NCBI GenBank assembly: GCA_024275955.1
Contig: JAJRYD010000055.1
Location: 1 to 15,219 of the forward strand
Length of the DNA stretch: 15,219 bases
From: Nitrospirota bacterium
Lineage (GTDB): Bacteria > Nitrospinota_A > UBA7883 > JACRGQ01
Reading direction: 5' to 3'
In this document: positions 7,522-15,219 of the stretch, piece by piece
Layout: the number at the start of each line of letters is the position of its first letter
How positions within the stretch are numbered: position 1 is the stretch's first letter
Notes under the pieces: generated by a model
The model's input: only the letters and a program-made list of their open reading frames with translations
Databases searched by the model: none
What the model was told of the DNA's origin: nothing
Made by a program: the position numbers and the translations under genes

Positions 7522-7819
7522 ACAATTTTTGAAGTACTTATAAGGAAAGGCCCATCTTTTAACTTCTTTCAAATAGATATTTTGGGGATCGGCAATTTTA
7601 AATAAAATTAAATTTATGAAATTTGGCAACAGACCTTTTAAAAATAACCGTTGCCTCCGCACTCCGCGGGGTACCTCCCCTTCCGCTTCGCAAGAGGATG
7701 GCAAAGATGGCTGTAATTTTCAAACTGATACACCACCCGCTTTTGGGGGAGATGTTAAACTAGAACCAGAGCCGTTATTATCGCAAAGATTGTTTTGCCG
7801 GCTGGCGCAATGCCTAGCG

Positions 7820-8488
7820 TTAGTCTGTATAGCACTCGGTATTGTGTCTTATTAATTCGCCTTCAACCATAAACACCACCTCTTCGGCAATATTGGTGCT
7901 TAAATCGGCAATACGCTCGAGGTGTCTGGAAACAGAAAGAAGATGCACTGCCCGTTTTATCGTTGATGGGTCTTTTTTCATCGCTTCTTGGAGCGTTACA
8001 TACATAGTTCTGTTTATCGCGTCAATATCGTCGTCCATTTTCAGGACCGATTTTGCAATGCCGGTATCTTTTTTTATGAGGGCATCCAAGCTTTCGTTGA
8101 GCATTCTTTTTACGCCCTCTACCATTTTTGAAAAATCAAGAGACGCGCTTATAGGCTCTTTTCTAGAAAGGTAATCGGCCCGCTCGGCGATATTTACAGC
8201 GAGGTCGCCCATCCGTTCGAGGTCGTTATTAACCTTCAGCACCACCACAATGAAGCGGAGGTCTGCCGCTACCGGCTGGTTTAGCGCCAGTACTTTCATG
8301 CACTCCTCTTCAACCTGAACCTCTTTTTGGTTTATCGCGTCGTCTCCATTTATAACCTCTTCCGCCAAGTCGGCGCGTCTGTCTATCAACGCGATAGTCG
8401 CTTTGTTAATCGCGTCTACAACCATCGAGCCTAGTGAAAGAAGTTCTTTCGTCAGGATTTCCATATCTCTTTGCAAATGTATCGACAT
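7820..8488 (-). CDS. phoU: PhoU, phosphate transport and signalling regulator
   Basis: This 222-residue all-helical protein is made of two PhoU repeats. Each carries the conserved metal-cluster helix: DLERMGDLAVNIAE (89-102) and HLERIADLSTNIAEE (189-203). In characterised systems PhoU binds PhoR and PstB, keeps PhoR in phosphatase mode when phosphate is plentiful and restrains Pst uptake. Length is normal for the family. The ATG at 8488 has GGAGCA at 8495-8500, and the gene starts 12 nt after pstB, as the last gene of the pst operon. No anomaly seen. Confidence 0.96.
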   Translation of the reverse strand: MSIHLQRDMEILTKELLSLGSMVVDAINKATIALIDRRADLAEEVINGDDAINQKEVQVEEECMKVLALNQPVAADLRFIVVVLKVNNDLERMGDLAVNIAERADYLSRKEPISASLDFSKMVEGVKRMLNESLDALIKKDTGIAKSVLKMDDDIDAINRTMYVTLQEAMKKDPSTIKRAVHLLSVSRHLERIADLSTNIAEEVVFMVEGELIRHNTECYTD

Positions 8489-8500
8489 TGTATCTGCTCC

Positions 8501-9307
8501 TTATCCAAACCGTCCGGTTACATATTCTTCGGTTCTCTTTTGTTCTGGCCGCGTGAAGAGCTGTTTGGTTTTCCCAAACTCGACAAGATTCCCATTTTCC
8601 ATAAAGGCGGTAAAGTCCGACACTCTAGCGGCCTGCTGCATGTTGTGCGTCACGATTACGATAGTGTACCGCTCTTTTAGTTCGAACATCAGATCCTCTA
8701 TCCTAGAGGTTGAAACAGGGTCGAGCGCCGAGCATGGTTCGTCCATAAGTATTATCTCCGGCTCCATAGCGAGCGTCCTTGCTATGCAAAGGCGTTGCTG
8801 TTGTCCGCCCGAAAGGTTCAGCGCCGAATCGAAAAGACGGTTTTCTTTTACTTCGTCCCATATAGCCGCTTTTCGCAAGGAAGCTTCTACAAGCTCATTT
8901 AGATCCTTTTTCCGGCCGTAAAGAGAAGGCCCCCAAGCGACATTGTCGTAAATTGATTTTGGAAAGGGGTTTGGTTTTTGAAAAACCATGCCGATTACCC
9001 GTCGAACCTCTACAGGGTCGATATCTTTCGCGTATAAATCTTTGCCCTTATATTCGATTTTTCCCGTAATCTTGGCATCTGTTATAAAGTCGTTCATCCT
9101 GTTAAACGATCTTAGAAGCGTGCTTTTTCCGCACCCGGACGGGCCTATAACCGCTGTAATCCTGTTGCGGTAGATAGGGATGGAAACACCGTTTACCGCC
9201 AGCTCGCTTCCATAACTTATTGCGACACCTCTCGCTTCAAGGATTGTTTCTTCTCCGGCAAATTCGATAGAAGGTGTCGATTCTTTTTTTTCAAGACTAA
9301 CTGTCAT
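8501..9307 (-). CDS. pstB: PstB, phosphate ABC transporter ATPase
   Basis: This 268-residue cytoplasmic ATPase of the high-affinity phosphate importer has all motifs intact: Walker [10 protein letters not shown] (55-63), Q-loop VFQKPNPFP (Q110), signature LSGGQQQR (165-172), Walker B IILMDEP with catalytic E190, D-loop SALDP and switch His221. The KPNPFP after the Q-loop and the Cys in the Walker A are typical of PstB within the ABC family. The N-terminus is about 20 residues longer than the core, which is common. The start ATG at 9307 is three bases after the pstA stop, with AAGGAAG as ribosome site inside the pstA end. Confidence 0.97.
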   Translation of the reverse strand: MTVSLEKKESTPSIEFAGEETILEARGVAISYGSELAVNGVSIPIYRNRITAVIGPSGCGKSTLLRSFNRMNDFITDAKITGKIEYKGKDLYAKDIDPVEVRRVIGMVFQKPNPFPKSIYDNVAWGPSLYGRKKDLNELVEASLRKAAIWDEVKENRLFDSALNLSGGQQQRLCIARTLAMEPEIILMDEPCSALDPVSTSRIEDLMFELKERYTIVIVTHNMQQAARVSDFTAFMENGNLVEFGKTKQLFTRPEQKRTEEYVTGRFG

Positions 9308-9310
9308 TGC

Positions 9311-10164
9311 TCACTTCCTTTCAGCACGATCTCTTATGTAAACGGCCACGGCGTTCATAGACAATAAAACCACGAGCAAAACAACTATCCCGGCCGCCGC
9401 AAGGTCGTGAAACGCTTCTTGCGGGCGTGAGGCCCAGTTGAATATCTGTATCGGCAGTACTGTAAAATCGTCCATCGGTCCTTCCGGGGTGAACGCTACA
9501 TACGCAAGAGCCCCCACTATTATAAGCGGAGCGGTTTCACCGATAGCCCGTGAAAGGGCGAGTATTATGCCGGTAAGTATTCCCGGAAGCGCTGACGGCA
9601 GAACATGCGCCCTTACTGTTTCCCACTCGGTCGCTCCAAGCGCCAGCGCGGCATGTCTTATAGAGTTTGGTACACAGCGGATAGCTTCGCGTGAAGCGAT
9701 GATAATAACCGGCAGGATAAGCAGGCTCATTGTCATCGCCCCGGCCAACAGGCTATGGTCAAAACTGAACAGCCTTACAAAACCGCAAGCCCCAGCATTC
9801 CGTAAACGATTGACGGAACTCCGGCTAGGTTTGAAATGTTTATCTCTATAAAAGTGCTAAGCTTTCCCTTTTTGGCAAACTCTTCAAGGTGGATGGCGGC
9901 GGCAACGCCTATAGGAATCGAGATTAACGCCGTAAGGCCAATTAGCCATACTGTTCCAAAAAGGCCGGATTTTATTCCTGCTTTCTCTGGGAAGCGTGAA
10001 GGCCAACTGGAAAGAAACTGCGTGTCAACCCACCCCAAACCTTTGCTGGCGATATGGAAAATCAGTATGCCAAGCACCAATACCCCAAGCCATGAAACGA
10101 TGAAGCAAAAGAGGCTAAACATTTTGGATATCCTGTGGCGGCTGGCAAGAGAAGGAACGCTCAT
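9311..10164 (-). pseudogene. pstA: PstA, phosphate ABC transporter permease, interrupted by a single-base frameshift
   Basis: The sequence encodes all of PstA, but in two frames. The first part (10164-9775, 129 residues) ends [18 protein letters not shown] and then TAA. The second continues in the next frame as [16 protein letters not shown] to the TGA at 9311. One extra T in the run of four (A-run 9779-9782 on the plus strand) restores LAVFVRLF and an unbroken protein of about 284 residues, close to the usual PstA length. The permease contact loop ([17 protein letters not shown]) and [10 protein letters not shown] are intact. The ATG at 10164 overlaps the pstC stop (ATGA). A homopolymer sequencing error is the simplest explanation. 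A real mutation, or -1 slippage on GGTTTTG before the stop, is possible. If the frameshift is real, phosphate import by Pst would be lost. Confidence 0.9.
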
Positions 10165-11126
10165 TCGTATAGCTCCTGAAACCTATGAAGTATTCTGTTG
10201 GCGATAACATTTATTGTAAGCGTGATAAGGAACAGTAAAGTGCCGACCGCGAAAATAGACTGGTATTCAACAGTTCCGGCGGGAGTATCGCCAAGGCTTA
10301 CCTGCACTATATAAGCGGTCATCGTCTGTATGCTTTCCAAAGGGTTTGCTGTGATGTTAGGCGTTGCCCCTGCCGCGAGGGTAACTGCCATAGTCTCTCC
10401 GATAGCTCTTGAGATAGCGAGAACATACGAAGCGATTACGCCGGATAGCGATGCTGGCACCACCACCCTTGTGGTAACTTCAAAGCTCGTCGCCCCAAGC
10501 GCGTAGCCTCCCTGACGAAGAGAGTGCGGCACGGAGCGAAGCGAATTATCGCATAGCGATGTAACCATAGGCAGAATCATAATTCCAACTACGATAGCGG
10601 CGCTCGCGGCGTTAAATACCTGCGTTTCCGGAAATATAGATGAAATAAGCGGAGTGATAAAGCTCAAAGCGAAATAACCGTAAACGATTGTCGGCACTCC
10701 TGCCAGAATTTCTAAAACCGGCTTAACAATGCTTCGCATACGGGGGGAGGCATATTCACTAAGGTAGATAGCGCTTGCCAACCCTGTTGGGAGTGCGAAT
10801 AGTGCCGCCCCCGCGACGATTAAAAATGTTCCGCAAACAAGCGGGAGAACACCAAAGGAACGGGGTTCTAAAAGCGGGGTCCACTGAGTGCCGAAGAGAA
10901 AATCAGCAAGGCTGACATCCTGAAAGAAAACCCAAGCCTCTTTGGTAAGGATTGCTATAACCCCGGCGGTAGTTGCTATAGATAGAATGGCGCATGCAAA
11001 AAGAATAGGCTTGATGATGCCTTCCGACCACCTGCCGCGCCTTTTTTGCGGGAAACCCGCAAAGGCAACGGCTTGCGGCAAGTCGACGCAGGAAGGTTTA
11101 TTTTCCAATACCAAGCAGTTCTTCAA
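10161..11126 (-). CDS. pstC: PstC, phosphate ABC transporter permease
   Basis: This 321-residue inner-membrane permease pairs with PstA to form the phosphate channel. About six membrane segments are visible (about 38-60, 92-114, 135-160, 172-192, 228-248 and 290-312). Family marks include [12 protein letters not shown] (139-150), the ATPase-contact loop [28 protein letters not shown] from 203, and [11 protein letters not shown] (238-248). Length matches E. coli PstC. The best start is TTG at 11126-11124, with AAGG eight bases upstream, inside the end of pstS (29-base overlap). The next in-frame TTG codons would shorten it by a few residues and have poorer ribosome sites. It overlaps pstA by four bases (ATGA). 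Confidence 0.95.
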   Translation of the reverse strand: MKNCLVLENKPSCVDLPQAVAFAGFPQKRRGRWSEGIIKPILFACAILSIATTAGVIAILTKEAWVFFQDVSLADFLFGTQWTPLLEPRSFGVLPLVCGTFLIVAGAALFALPTGLASAIYLSEYASPRMRSIVKPVLEILAGVPTIVYGYFALSFITPLISSIFPETQVFNAASAAIVVGIMILPMVTSLCDNSLRSVPHSLRQGGYALGATSFEVTTRVVVPASLSGVIASYVLAISRAIGETMAVTLAAGATPNITANPLESIQTMTAYIVQVSLGDTPAGTVEYQSIFAVGTLLFLITLTINVIANRILHRFQELYE

Positions 11127-12078
11127 TGCTCTTACCTTTTGTTTTATCGCCAGAGAAGACGGAACCAGTTACCAGATTGTTAAAGCGCTTTTTAGCGGCG
11201 CTATATACGTCTTTCGGCAGAGGAATGTATCCAACCTCTTTTGCTAGAGTCGGCACGGATTGTATGTAAAAGTTTACGAACTCTTTTACTTCCGGCCTGC
11301 TAGCACTGCTTTTCCTAACATAAATAAAAATAGGGCGGGAGAGAGGTTTGTAACTGCCGTCGTTAATCGTAGCCGGTGTAGGCGATATTTTGCCGTTACC
11401 GCCGTCTATCGGAACCAGCTTAAGCTTCGATTTGTTTTCAAGATAGTAAGCATACCCAAAGTATCCTAGGGCATTCTTATCTCCGGCTATACCTTTTACA
11501 AGAACATTGTCGTCTTCGCTAGCGGTAAAGTCGGGGCGTGAAGCCTGCTCTTTTCCGTTTATCGCCTTGGTGAAATAGTCAAACGTTCCAGAATCGGTGC
11601 CGGGTCCGTATAGCTTTATCGGCTCTGCCGGCCAACCGGGGCGAACATCGCTCCAGTTTTTAACGGTGCTACCGGGTTGCCATATCTTTTTAAGCTCGGC
11701 AACCGTCAGGTAGTCGACAAAATGGTTTTTTGGATTGACCAGAACCGAAAGACCGTCGTAAGCAACCGGAAGTTCTATAAACTCGATCCCTTTTTCTAAA
11801 GCTTTTTTTAACTCTTTAGATTTAATCGGCCTTGAGGCATCGTTGATGTCGGTTCCTCCTGCCAGAAACTTTTTAAAGCCTCCGCCGGTGCCGGACACCC
11901 CGATAGTAACGCGAACCCGCGGCTGTATCGCCAAAAACTCTTCCGCTACCGCTTCTGTTATCGGGAAAACGGTGCTGGAGCCGTCTATCTTCACAGCCCC
12001 TTTAAGCTTTCCAGCGTCCGCAGACCCAGAAAAGGCTATCACCATAATCAATGTCATGGCGGTTAAAATTCTGTTCAT
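11098..12078 (-). CDS. pstS: PstS, periplasmic phosphate-binding protein
   Basis: This 326-residue substrate-binding protein delivers phosphate to PstCA. It has a Sec signal peptide (about 1-22, cleavage after SADA). Ligand-binding motifs are in the expected order: GSSTVFP (33-39), VSGTGGGF (61-68), DASRPI (80-85) and [12 protein letters not shown] (158-169). There is no lipobox, so it should be a soluble periplasmic protein. The ATG at 12078 has AAGGAG upstream (12088-12093). It is the first gene of the pst operon and is preceded by two arrays of 11-bp repeats that are likely PhoB sites. The last 29 bases overlap the pstC start. Confidence 0.96.
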   Translation of the reverse strand: MNRILTAMTLIMVIAFSGSADAGKLKGAVKIDGSSTVFPITEAVAEEFLAIQPRVRVTIGVSGTGGGFKKFLAGGTDINDASRPIKSKELKKALEKGIEFIELPVAYDGLSVLVNPKNHFVDYLTVAELKKIWQPGSTVKNWSDVRPGWPAEPIKLYGPGTDSGTFDYFTKAINGKEQASRPDFTASEDDNVLVKGIAGDKNALGYFGYAYYLENKSKLKLVPIDGGNGKISPTPATINDGSYKPLSRPIFIYVRKSSASRPEVKEFVNFYIQSVPTLAKEVGYIPLPKDVYSAAKKRFNNLVTGSVFSGDKTKGKSIEELLGIGK

Positions 12079-12119
12079 TCTTTTTCTCCTTTTACGATAA
12101 AGATTTTTAGCGGTTTTTT

Positions 12120-12152
12120 GTTAAGAACATATAAAGACAATATTAAGATTCA
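12120..12152 (-). promoter_or_regulatory. Candidate Pho box before pstS (proximal, three 11-bp units)
   Basis: On the minus strand the hexamers CTTAAT, CTTTAT and CTTAAC recur exactly every 11 bases, ending about 42 nt upstream of the pstS ATG. The 11-bp spacing is that of PhoB/PhoP-type response-regulator sites. The CTTWA core is closer to the TTAACA-like and CTTAACC-like boxes of PhoP and SphR than to the E. coli CTGTCAT box. The sequence is AT-rich, so chance contributes. Confidence 0.5.
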
Positions 12153-12228
12153 TGCTTTCCTATAAAAACGCCTCCTTTTATTGGAATTTGCCGTCAATGC
12201 TTCTTCCCTAGGCTTTAAGAATGCCGTT

Positions 12229-12261
12229 GCTATTTAAAGAAGGAATAAAGAATATGTAAAA
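12229..12261 (-). promoter_or_regulatory. Candidate Pho box before pstS (distal, three 11-bp units)
   Basis: On the minus strand TTTTAC, CTTTAT and CTTTAA are spaced by exactly 11 bases, starting 9 bases after the phoR stop codon. It has the same core as the proximal array, and the two arrays lie about 110 bases apart. It may be an upstream activating site for pst. Confidence 0.42.
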
Positions 12262-12269
12262 ATTGTAAG

Positions 12270-14045
12270 CTAGCTTGGAAGTGGTATCGAGACGCGAAAC
12301 AGAGTTCCTCCGCCATCGGCCCCTTCGACGGAAACCTTGCCGCCATGAGCAAGGACGATATGCTTGACAATGGAAAGGCCAAGGCCTGTGCCGCCAAGCT
12401 CGCGTGAACGGGCTTTATCTACTCTATAAAATCTCTCGAAAATTCTATGCCGGTATTGCGGCTCTATGCCTATACCTGTGTCACCGATTTCCAGCACAGC
12501 ATCGCCCTCCAAGCTCAAAAGGCTCACAGAGACTTTTCCGCCAAGCGGAGTATATTTAAGGGCATTGTCCAAAAGGTTGTGAATCACTTGCGAAATTCCG
12601 TCCGCGTCGCCGTTTATCTCTAATGGAGCCGCGGCTTTTTTTACCTCAAGCTCTATATTCTTTGCGTCTGCTGAAGGCTGTAAAGTTCTTACCGCTTCGG
12701 AAACTTTTGCTCCGATATTGAAATTCTGAAAGTTAAATTTCTGGTCGTCCGATTCCAGCCTCGATATCGTCAGCAGGTCGCTGACTAAAGATGAAAGACG
12801 TATAGACTGCTCTTTGGCTTTTACCAGAAATTTTTTCACTTTTTCTTTGTCCATACCGCTGTCATCAAGAATTGTCTCTACCATTCCGCGAATGGCAGTT
12901 ATCGGAGTTTTAAGCTCATGGGAAACATTCGCGACAAAATCGCGGCGGATGGTTTCAAGTTTATATAGTTCAGAAACATCCTGAAGGACCACCAGTGCCC
13001 CGACAGATTTGCCTTCTCCATCCTTTAGCGAGGAGGTGTGCATCTCTACCACTTTTCCCGCGCCTCTATCCAGCAGTACGAATCTTTCACGCGCCTCCGC
13101 ATTGGTTTTGAGAGTTGCCGCCAAAGCTTCGCTTACCTTGCTAACACGGCTTATTTCCCAAATCGGCCTGCCGATACTTTTTTCGGGAATAGTATCTAAT
13201 ATTTCGCCGGCAGAAGCGTTGATGTGGACTATTCTTTCGGACTTATCGACAGCAACCACCCCCTCTACCATCGCCGCCAGAATTGTATGAAGCTTGTTCC
13301 TATCGGTTTCTATCGTTTCCATTCTTGCCTTACTGCTTGGGGCCATTCTGTTAAGAGCTTCCGCCAGCTTTCCCAGCTCGTCTTTTCTGTTTACAGAAAC
13401 TCTTTTCGCATAATCGCCTTCGGTCATGCTTTCGGCTACAGCAGTCATCGAGATAACAGGCTGAAGGAAATTTCGCGCAAGGAAAAAACCGACAACAAGC
13501 GCGGTAAAAACCGCCGCGATACCGCCGATTACAATAATCCCTCTAAGGTGGGAGAGCCGCTTATCAACTGCTGTCAGCGGAATGGCCACACGGACGTAGC
13601 CGTTGATTTTCCCATCTTTTTCAATCGGCATAGCGAGATACATCATCCGCATGCCGACTGTATTACTGAATCTGGTAGATACCCCCTTCCCGTGCGAGCG
13701 GGCGGCGAGAATTTCCGGTCTCTCCGCGTGATTATCCATTAGGGCCGGGTTTTTCTCCGAGTCGGCCAAAACCGCTCCCGTAAAGCCGATAACTGTAAAA
13801 CGCAAGCCTATAAGAGAGCCGAGCTTTTCTATCCGTTGCTGTAAGATATCTTCAGCAGATAAAGCGATAGAGTTAACCGCCATTTCTCTAAGCAAAAGAG
13901 CCTGGGAATTAAGCGAAATCTTTATCTCTTCCAGCGAATCTTTTTCAATTCTATTCGCGACCAAGATGCCGACTATAGAAGTTGTCAAAAGGATCAAAAA
14001 TGTCAGACCGGCGTAGAGCTTCCACAAAAGGGGCGAGCGGAGCAT
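12270..14045 (-). CDS. phoR: PhoR, phosphate-regulon sensor histidine kinase
   Basis: This 591-residue membrane kinase has TM1 at about 10-30, an extracytoplasmic region of about 130 residues (33-165), TM2 at about 169-190 and a HAMP segment at 191-245. A PAS domain follows at about 250-360 (EGVVAVDKSERIVHINASA). The HisKA domain has the phospho-acceptor His376 in VANVSHELKTP. The HATPase domain has N-box NLLDNALKYTP (N494), DTGIG (522-526) and GGTGLGL (551-557). All catalytic motifs are intact. The large outer domain is unlike E. coli PhoR and more like B. subtilis PhoR. The HAMP has an unusual MAPSS (234-238) where a helix is expected. The ATG at 14045 with GGAGCG overlapping the phoB stop gives a nine-base gap, so phoB-phoR are cotranscribed. 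Confidence 0.93.
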   Translation of the reverse strand: MLRSPLLWKLYAGLTFLILLTTSIVGILVANRIEKDSLEEIKISLNSQALLLREMAVNSIALSAEDILQQRIEKLGSLIGLRFTVIGFTGAVLADSEKNPALMDNHAERPEILAARSHGKGVSTRFSNTVGMRMMYLAMPIEKDGKINGYVRVAIPLTAVDKRLSHLRGIIVIGGIAAVFTALVVGFFLARNFLQPVISMTAVAESMTEGDYAKRVSVNRKDELGKLAEALNRMAPSSKARMETIETDRNKLHTILAAMVEGVVAVDKSERIVHINASAGEILDTIPEKSIGRPIWEISRVSKVSEALAATLKTNAEARERFVLLDRGAGKVVEMHTSSLKDGEGKSVGALVVLQDVSELYKLETIRRDFVANVSHELKTPITAIRGMVETILDDSGMDKEKVKKFLVKAKEQSIRLSSLVSDLLTISRLESDDQKFNFQNFNIGAKVSEAVRTLQPSADAKNIELEVKKAAAPLEINGDADGISQVIHNLLDNALKYTPLGGKVSVSLLSLEGDAVLEIGDTGIGIEPQYRHRIFERFYRVDKARSRELGGTGLGLSIVKHIVLAHGGKVSVEGADGGGTLFRVSIPLPS

Positions 14046-14054
14046 TTATCGCTC

Positions 14055-14747
14055 CTATACATCTACAAAGCGGTATCCTACGCCTCTTACGGTTTCTATA
14101 ATATTCCGTTTACCGCCAAGTTTTTTTCTCAGCGCCCTTACATGCACATCTATATTTCTGTCAATCACCACCGCATCATCACCTACCGAACGGCTCAAAA
14201 GCGAGTCGCGCGTAAAAACTCTTCCGGGGCTTGATGCCAGCGTCTGAAGTATGCGGTATTCCGTCAATGTAAGCTGTATTTCTTTTTTGTCTATCGTCAC
14301 CTTATGCCTGTCTGAGTCAATTACAATTCCCTCAATACTTATTTTCGCTTTTAAAGCGGTACCGCTCTGTCGGGAAGTACGGCGGAGAACAGCTTTTACC
14401 CTAGCCATCAACTCTTTTGGGCTAAACGGCTTGGTAACATAGTCGTCCGCGCCAAGCCCAAGGCCGAGGACGATATCGCTTTCCTCTCCTTTGGCAGTCA
14501 GCATTATTATAAGAATTGAGCGTGTCACGGGGTCTTCTTTCAGCTCTCGGCAGATATCAAGCCCGTCGACTCCGGGAAGCATTAGATCCAGAATCACCAA
14601 ATCCGGTTTTTCACTCCTGATTTTTGCAAGACCGCTTTCGCCATCCTCGGCACTGATAACGAGGTATCCCTCACGCTCTAGGTTATGCTCTATAACGTCC
14701 ATTATATCCGGCTCGTCTTCAACGATAACGATAGTTTTTTGTTCCAC
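14055..14747 (-). CDS. phoB: PhoB/PhoP-type phosphate response regulator
   Basis: This 230-residue OmpR/PhoB-family regulator has a receiver domain (1-120) with acidic pocket E10-D11, phospho-acceptor Asp54 in LVILDLMLPG, Thr84 and Lys106. The winged-helix DNA-binding domain (about 130-229) contains LTLTEYRILQTLASSPGRVFTRDSLL and ends with NIDVHVRALRKKLG and VRGVGYRF. It would be phosphorylated by the PhoR encoded next to it and activate pst and other phosphate-starvation genes. The start is GTG at 14747-14745 with GAGGA a few bases upstream. It lies divergent from the porin gene, with a shared 240-nt control region. Confidence 0.95.
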   Translation of the reverse strand: MEQKTIVIVEDEPDIMDVIEHNLEREGYLVISAEDGESGLAKIRSEKPDLVILDLMLPGVDGLDICRELKEDPVTRSILIIMLTAKGEESDIVLGLGLGADDYVTKPFSPKELMARVKAVLRRTSRQSGTALKAKISIEGIVIDSDRHKVTIDKKEIQLTLTEYRILQTLASSPGRVFTRDSLLSRSVGDDAVVIDRNIDVHVRALRKKLGGKRNIIETVRGVGYRFVDV

Positions 14748-14789
14748 TAAAAAATCCTCATTAAAACCTTATGAGCGTATCCTAAATCG

Positions 14790-14811
14790 TCTTTATAAAG
14801 ATTGCGTAAAT
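14790..14811 (-). promoter_or_regulatory. Possible Pho box for phoB (two units)
   Basis: ATTTAC and CTTTAT on the minus strand are 11 bases apart, about 50 nt before the phoB start. The second lies in a 12-bp palindrome, TCTTTATAAAGA (14790-14801). It would suit PhoB autoregulation. Only two units are present, so the evidence is weak. Confidence 0.28.
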
Positions 14812-14828
14812 AACCGTCTGCCGAAACA

Positions 14829-14834
14829 ATTATA
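14829..14834 (-). promoter_or_regulatory. Candidate -10 box for phoB-phoR
   Basis: A perfect TATAAT on the minus strand lies 82 nt before the phoB GTG. No matching -35 is seen at 17 nt. The six-unit repeat array begins about 35 bases further upstream, a position from which an activator could work. Confidence 0.3.
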
Positions 14835-14867
14835 TCTTTTTTGGCAACGGCCGCCTTTCTTTTGCTT

Positions 14868-14933
14868 CTTTAACGAATATTTATAGAAAATTAACTTTCT
14901 CTGAACGTTTTCTTTATCTTACCTTCAAACTAC
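14868..14933 (+). promoter_or_regulatory. Candidate Pho operator: six 11-bp direct repeats between phoB and the porin
   Basis: Starting at 14868, hexamers recur every 11 bases: CTTTAA, ATTTAT, ATTAAC, CTGAAC, CTTTAT and CTTCAA. This is the same core seen before pstS. The array ends 53 nt before the porin ATG, leaving room for a -10 element (for example TATGAG at 14951) and a short leader. It fits a PhoB-activated porin promoter and may also act on divergent phoB. Confidence 0.55.
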
Positions 14934-14986
14934 TGTCCGAAAATTCTTCCTATGAGTAGAGTATATGAAAATTAAAGGAGGATTGC

Positions 14987-15219
14987 ATGAAGTATAAGAT
15001 ATTCAGGTTGCTAATGGTGTTTTCGATGGTTGTAATGGCGGGCGATGTAGCTTTTGCCGGCGAACCTATCGGCAACAATATGCTAATCAAGAAGCTTATA
15101 GAAAAAGGGGTTTTGAGCAAAGAGGAAGCGAAGGAGATTAGCTCCAGCTATCCAAAAGTAAAACTTGGTGGACGGGTTCAGGTTCAGTACAGGAATCATG
15201 GCGGAGCGACAGACGCAAA
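14987..15219 (+). CDS. Probable phosphate-regulated outer-membrane porin (OprP/OprO type), 5' part
   Basis: Only 77 codons are in the window. The ATG at 14987 has a strong AAAGGAGGA just upstream. A Sec signal peptide (MKYKIFRLL..., cleavage after AFA at about residue 24) is followed by MLIKKLIEKGVLSKEEAKEI, the short helical lead common in OprP/O-type porins. Then comes VKLGGRVQVQYR, which looks like the first beta-strand of a 16-strand barrel. The position divergent from phoBR, with a repeat array in front, suggests phosphate or polyphosphate uptake across the outer membrane under starvation. The family call rests on a short N-terminus, so specificity is inferred. Confidence 0.8.
   Translation, partial: MKYKIFRLLMVFSMVVMAGDVAFAGEPIGNNMLIKKLIEKGVLSKEEAKEISSSYPKVKLGGRVQVQYRNHGGATDA

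Larger units (their letters stand above)
7226..7819. other. Gene-free inter-operon region with several inverted repeats
   Basis: About 600 bases separate the metal operon from phoU. Open frames here (for example minus 7704-7390 and plus 7616-7855) have no ribosome site, run through palindromes and show no protein family, so I treat them as non-coding. The region holds a CGGAGC/GCTCCG hairpin (7289-7306), a perfect 13-bp stem (7384-7422), a nested hairpin (about 7436-7521) and a degraded palindrome at about 7673-7705. No clear T-tailed terminator for the pst-phoU operon was found. Confidence 0.55.

Noticed and set aside
7390-7704. Minus-strand open frame of 104 codons (ends YLVDRG)
   Set aside because: It runs straight through the nested hairpin and half of the 13-bp stem, has no ribosome site, and its residues (VPLAPSFGKGGE) are typical of translated intergenic palindromes.
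7616-7855. Plus-strand open frame of 79 codons
   Set aside because: It overlaps the phoU end antisense and the degraded palindrome, with no family features or convincing ribosome site.
1-15219. CRISPR arrays, tRNA or rRNA genes, riboswitches
   Set aside because: No regularly spaced repeats with spacers, no cloverleaf-like or rRNA-like conserved stretches, and no riboswitch core recognised on either strand.

Overview
The window reads as chromosome of a Gram-negative bacterium of moderate G+C content. It encodes an outer-membrane factor, a porin and a periplasm-spanning RND efflux system, and its start codons sit behind clear Shine-Dalgarno sequences. GTG and TTG starts are frequent (czcC, czcB, the P-II gene, phoB, pstC). 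The PhoR has a large extracytoplasmic sensor region and the phosphate-regulon promoters carry CTTWA-type 11-bp repeats rather than the enterobacterial CTGTCAT type, so this is probably not a gammaproteobacterium. I cannot name the genus from the sequence.

Left part (1-7225, minus strand). At the window edge is the start of a probable IS transposase, followed by about 340 bases without a convincing gene. Then comes a heavy-metal efflux operon, transcribed right to left: a small exported His-rich protein, czcC (outer-membrane channel), czcB (membrane-fusion protein with an acidic, His-rich metal-binding stretch), czcA (inner-membrane RND pump) and, last, a P-II-like signalling protein. czcC/czcB and czcB/czcA overlap. 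Residues at the CusA methionine-relay positions are not Met, which favours divalent cations (Co/Zn/Cd/Ni type) over Cu(I)/Ag(I).

Middle (7226-7819). About 600 bases hold no convincing gene but several inverted repeats: a perfect 13-bp stem, a nested hairpin of about 80 nt and a second degraded palindrome. A TATAAT-like box near 7245 could drive the metal operon.

Right part (7820-15219). This is a complete Pho module on the minus strand: phoB-phoR, then pstS-pstC-pstA-pstB-phoU. A phosphate-type porin gene starts divergently on the plus strand and runs out of the window. The pst genes form one tight transport operon (PstS captures phosphate, PstCA is the channel, PstB the ATPase, PhoU the signalling brake), controlled by the PhoR/PhoB pair just upstream. 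pstA carries a single-base frameshift at a short homopolymer. Arrays of 11-bp direct repeats with a CTTWA core lie before pstS (two arrays of three) and between phoB and the porin (six units). These are the best candidates for PhoB operators and would tie the porin, pst and perhaps phoBR into one regulon.
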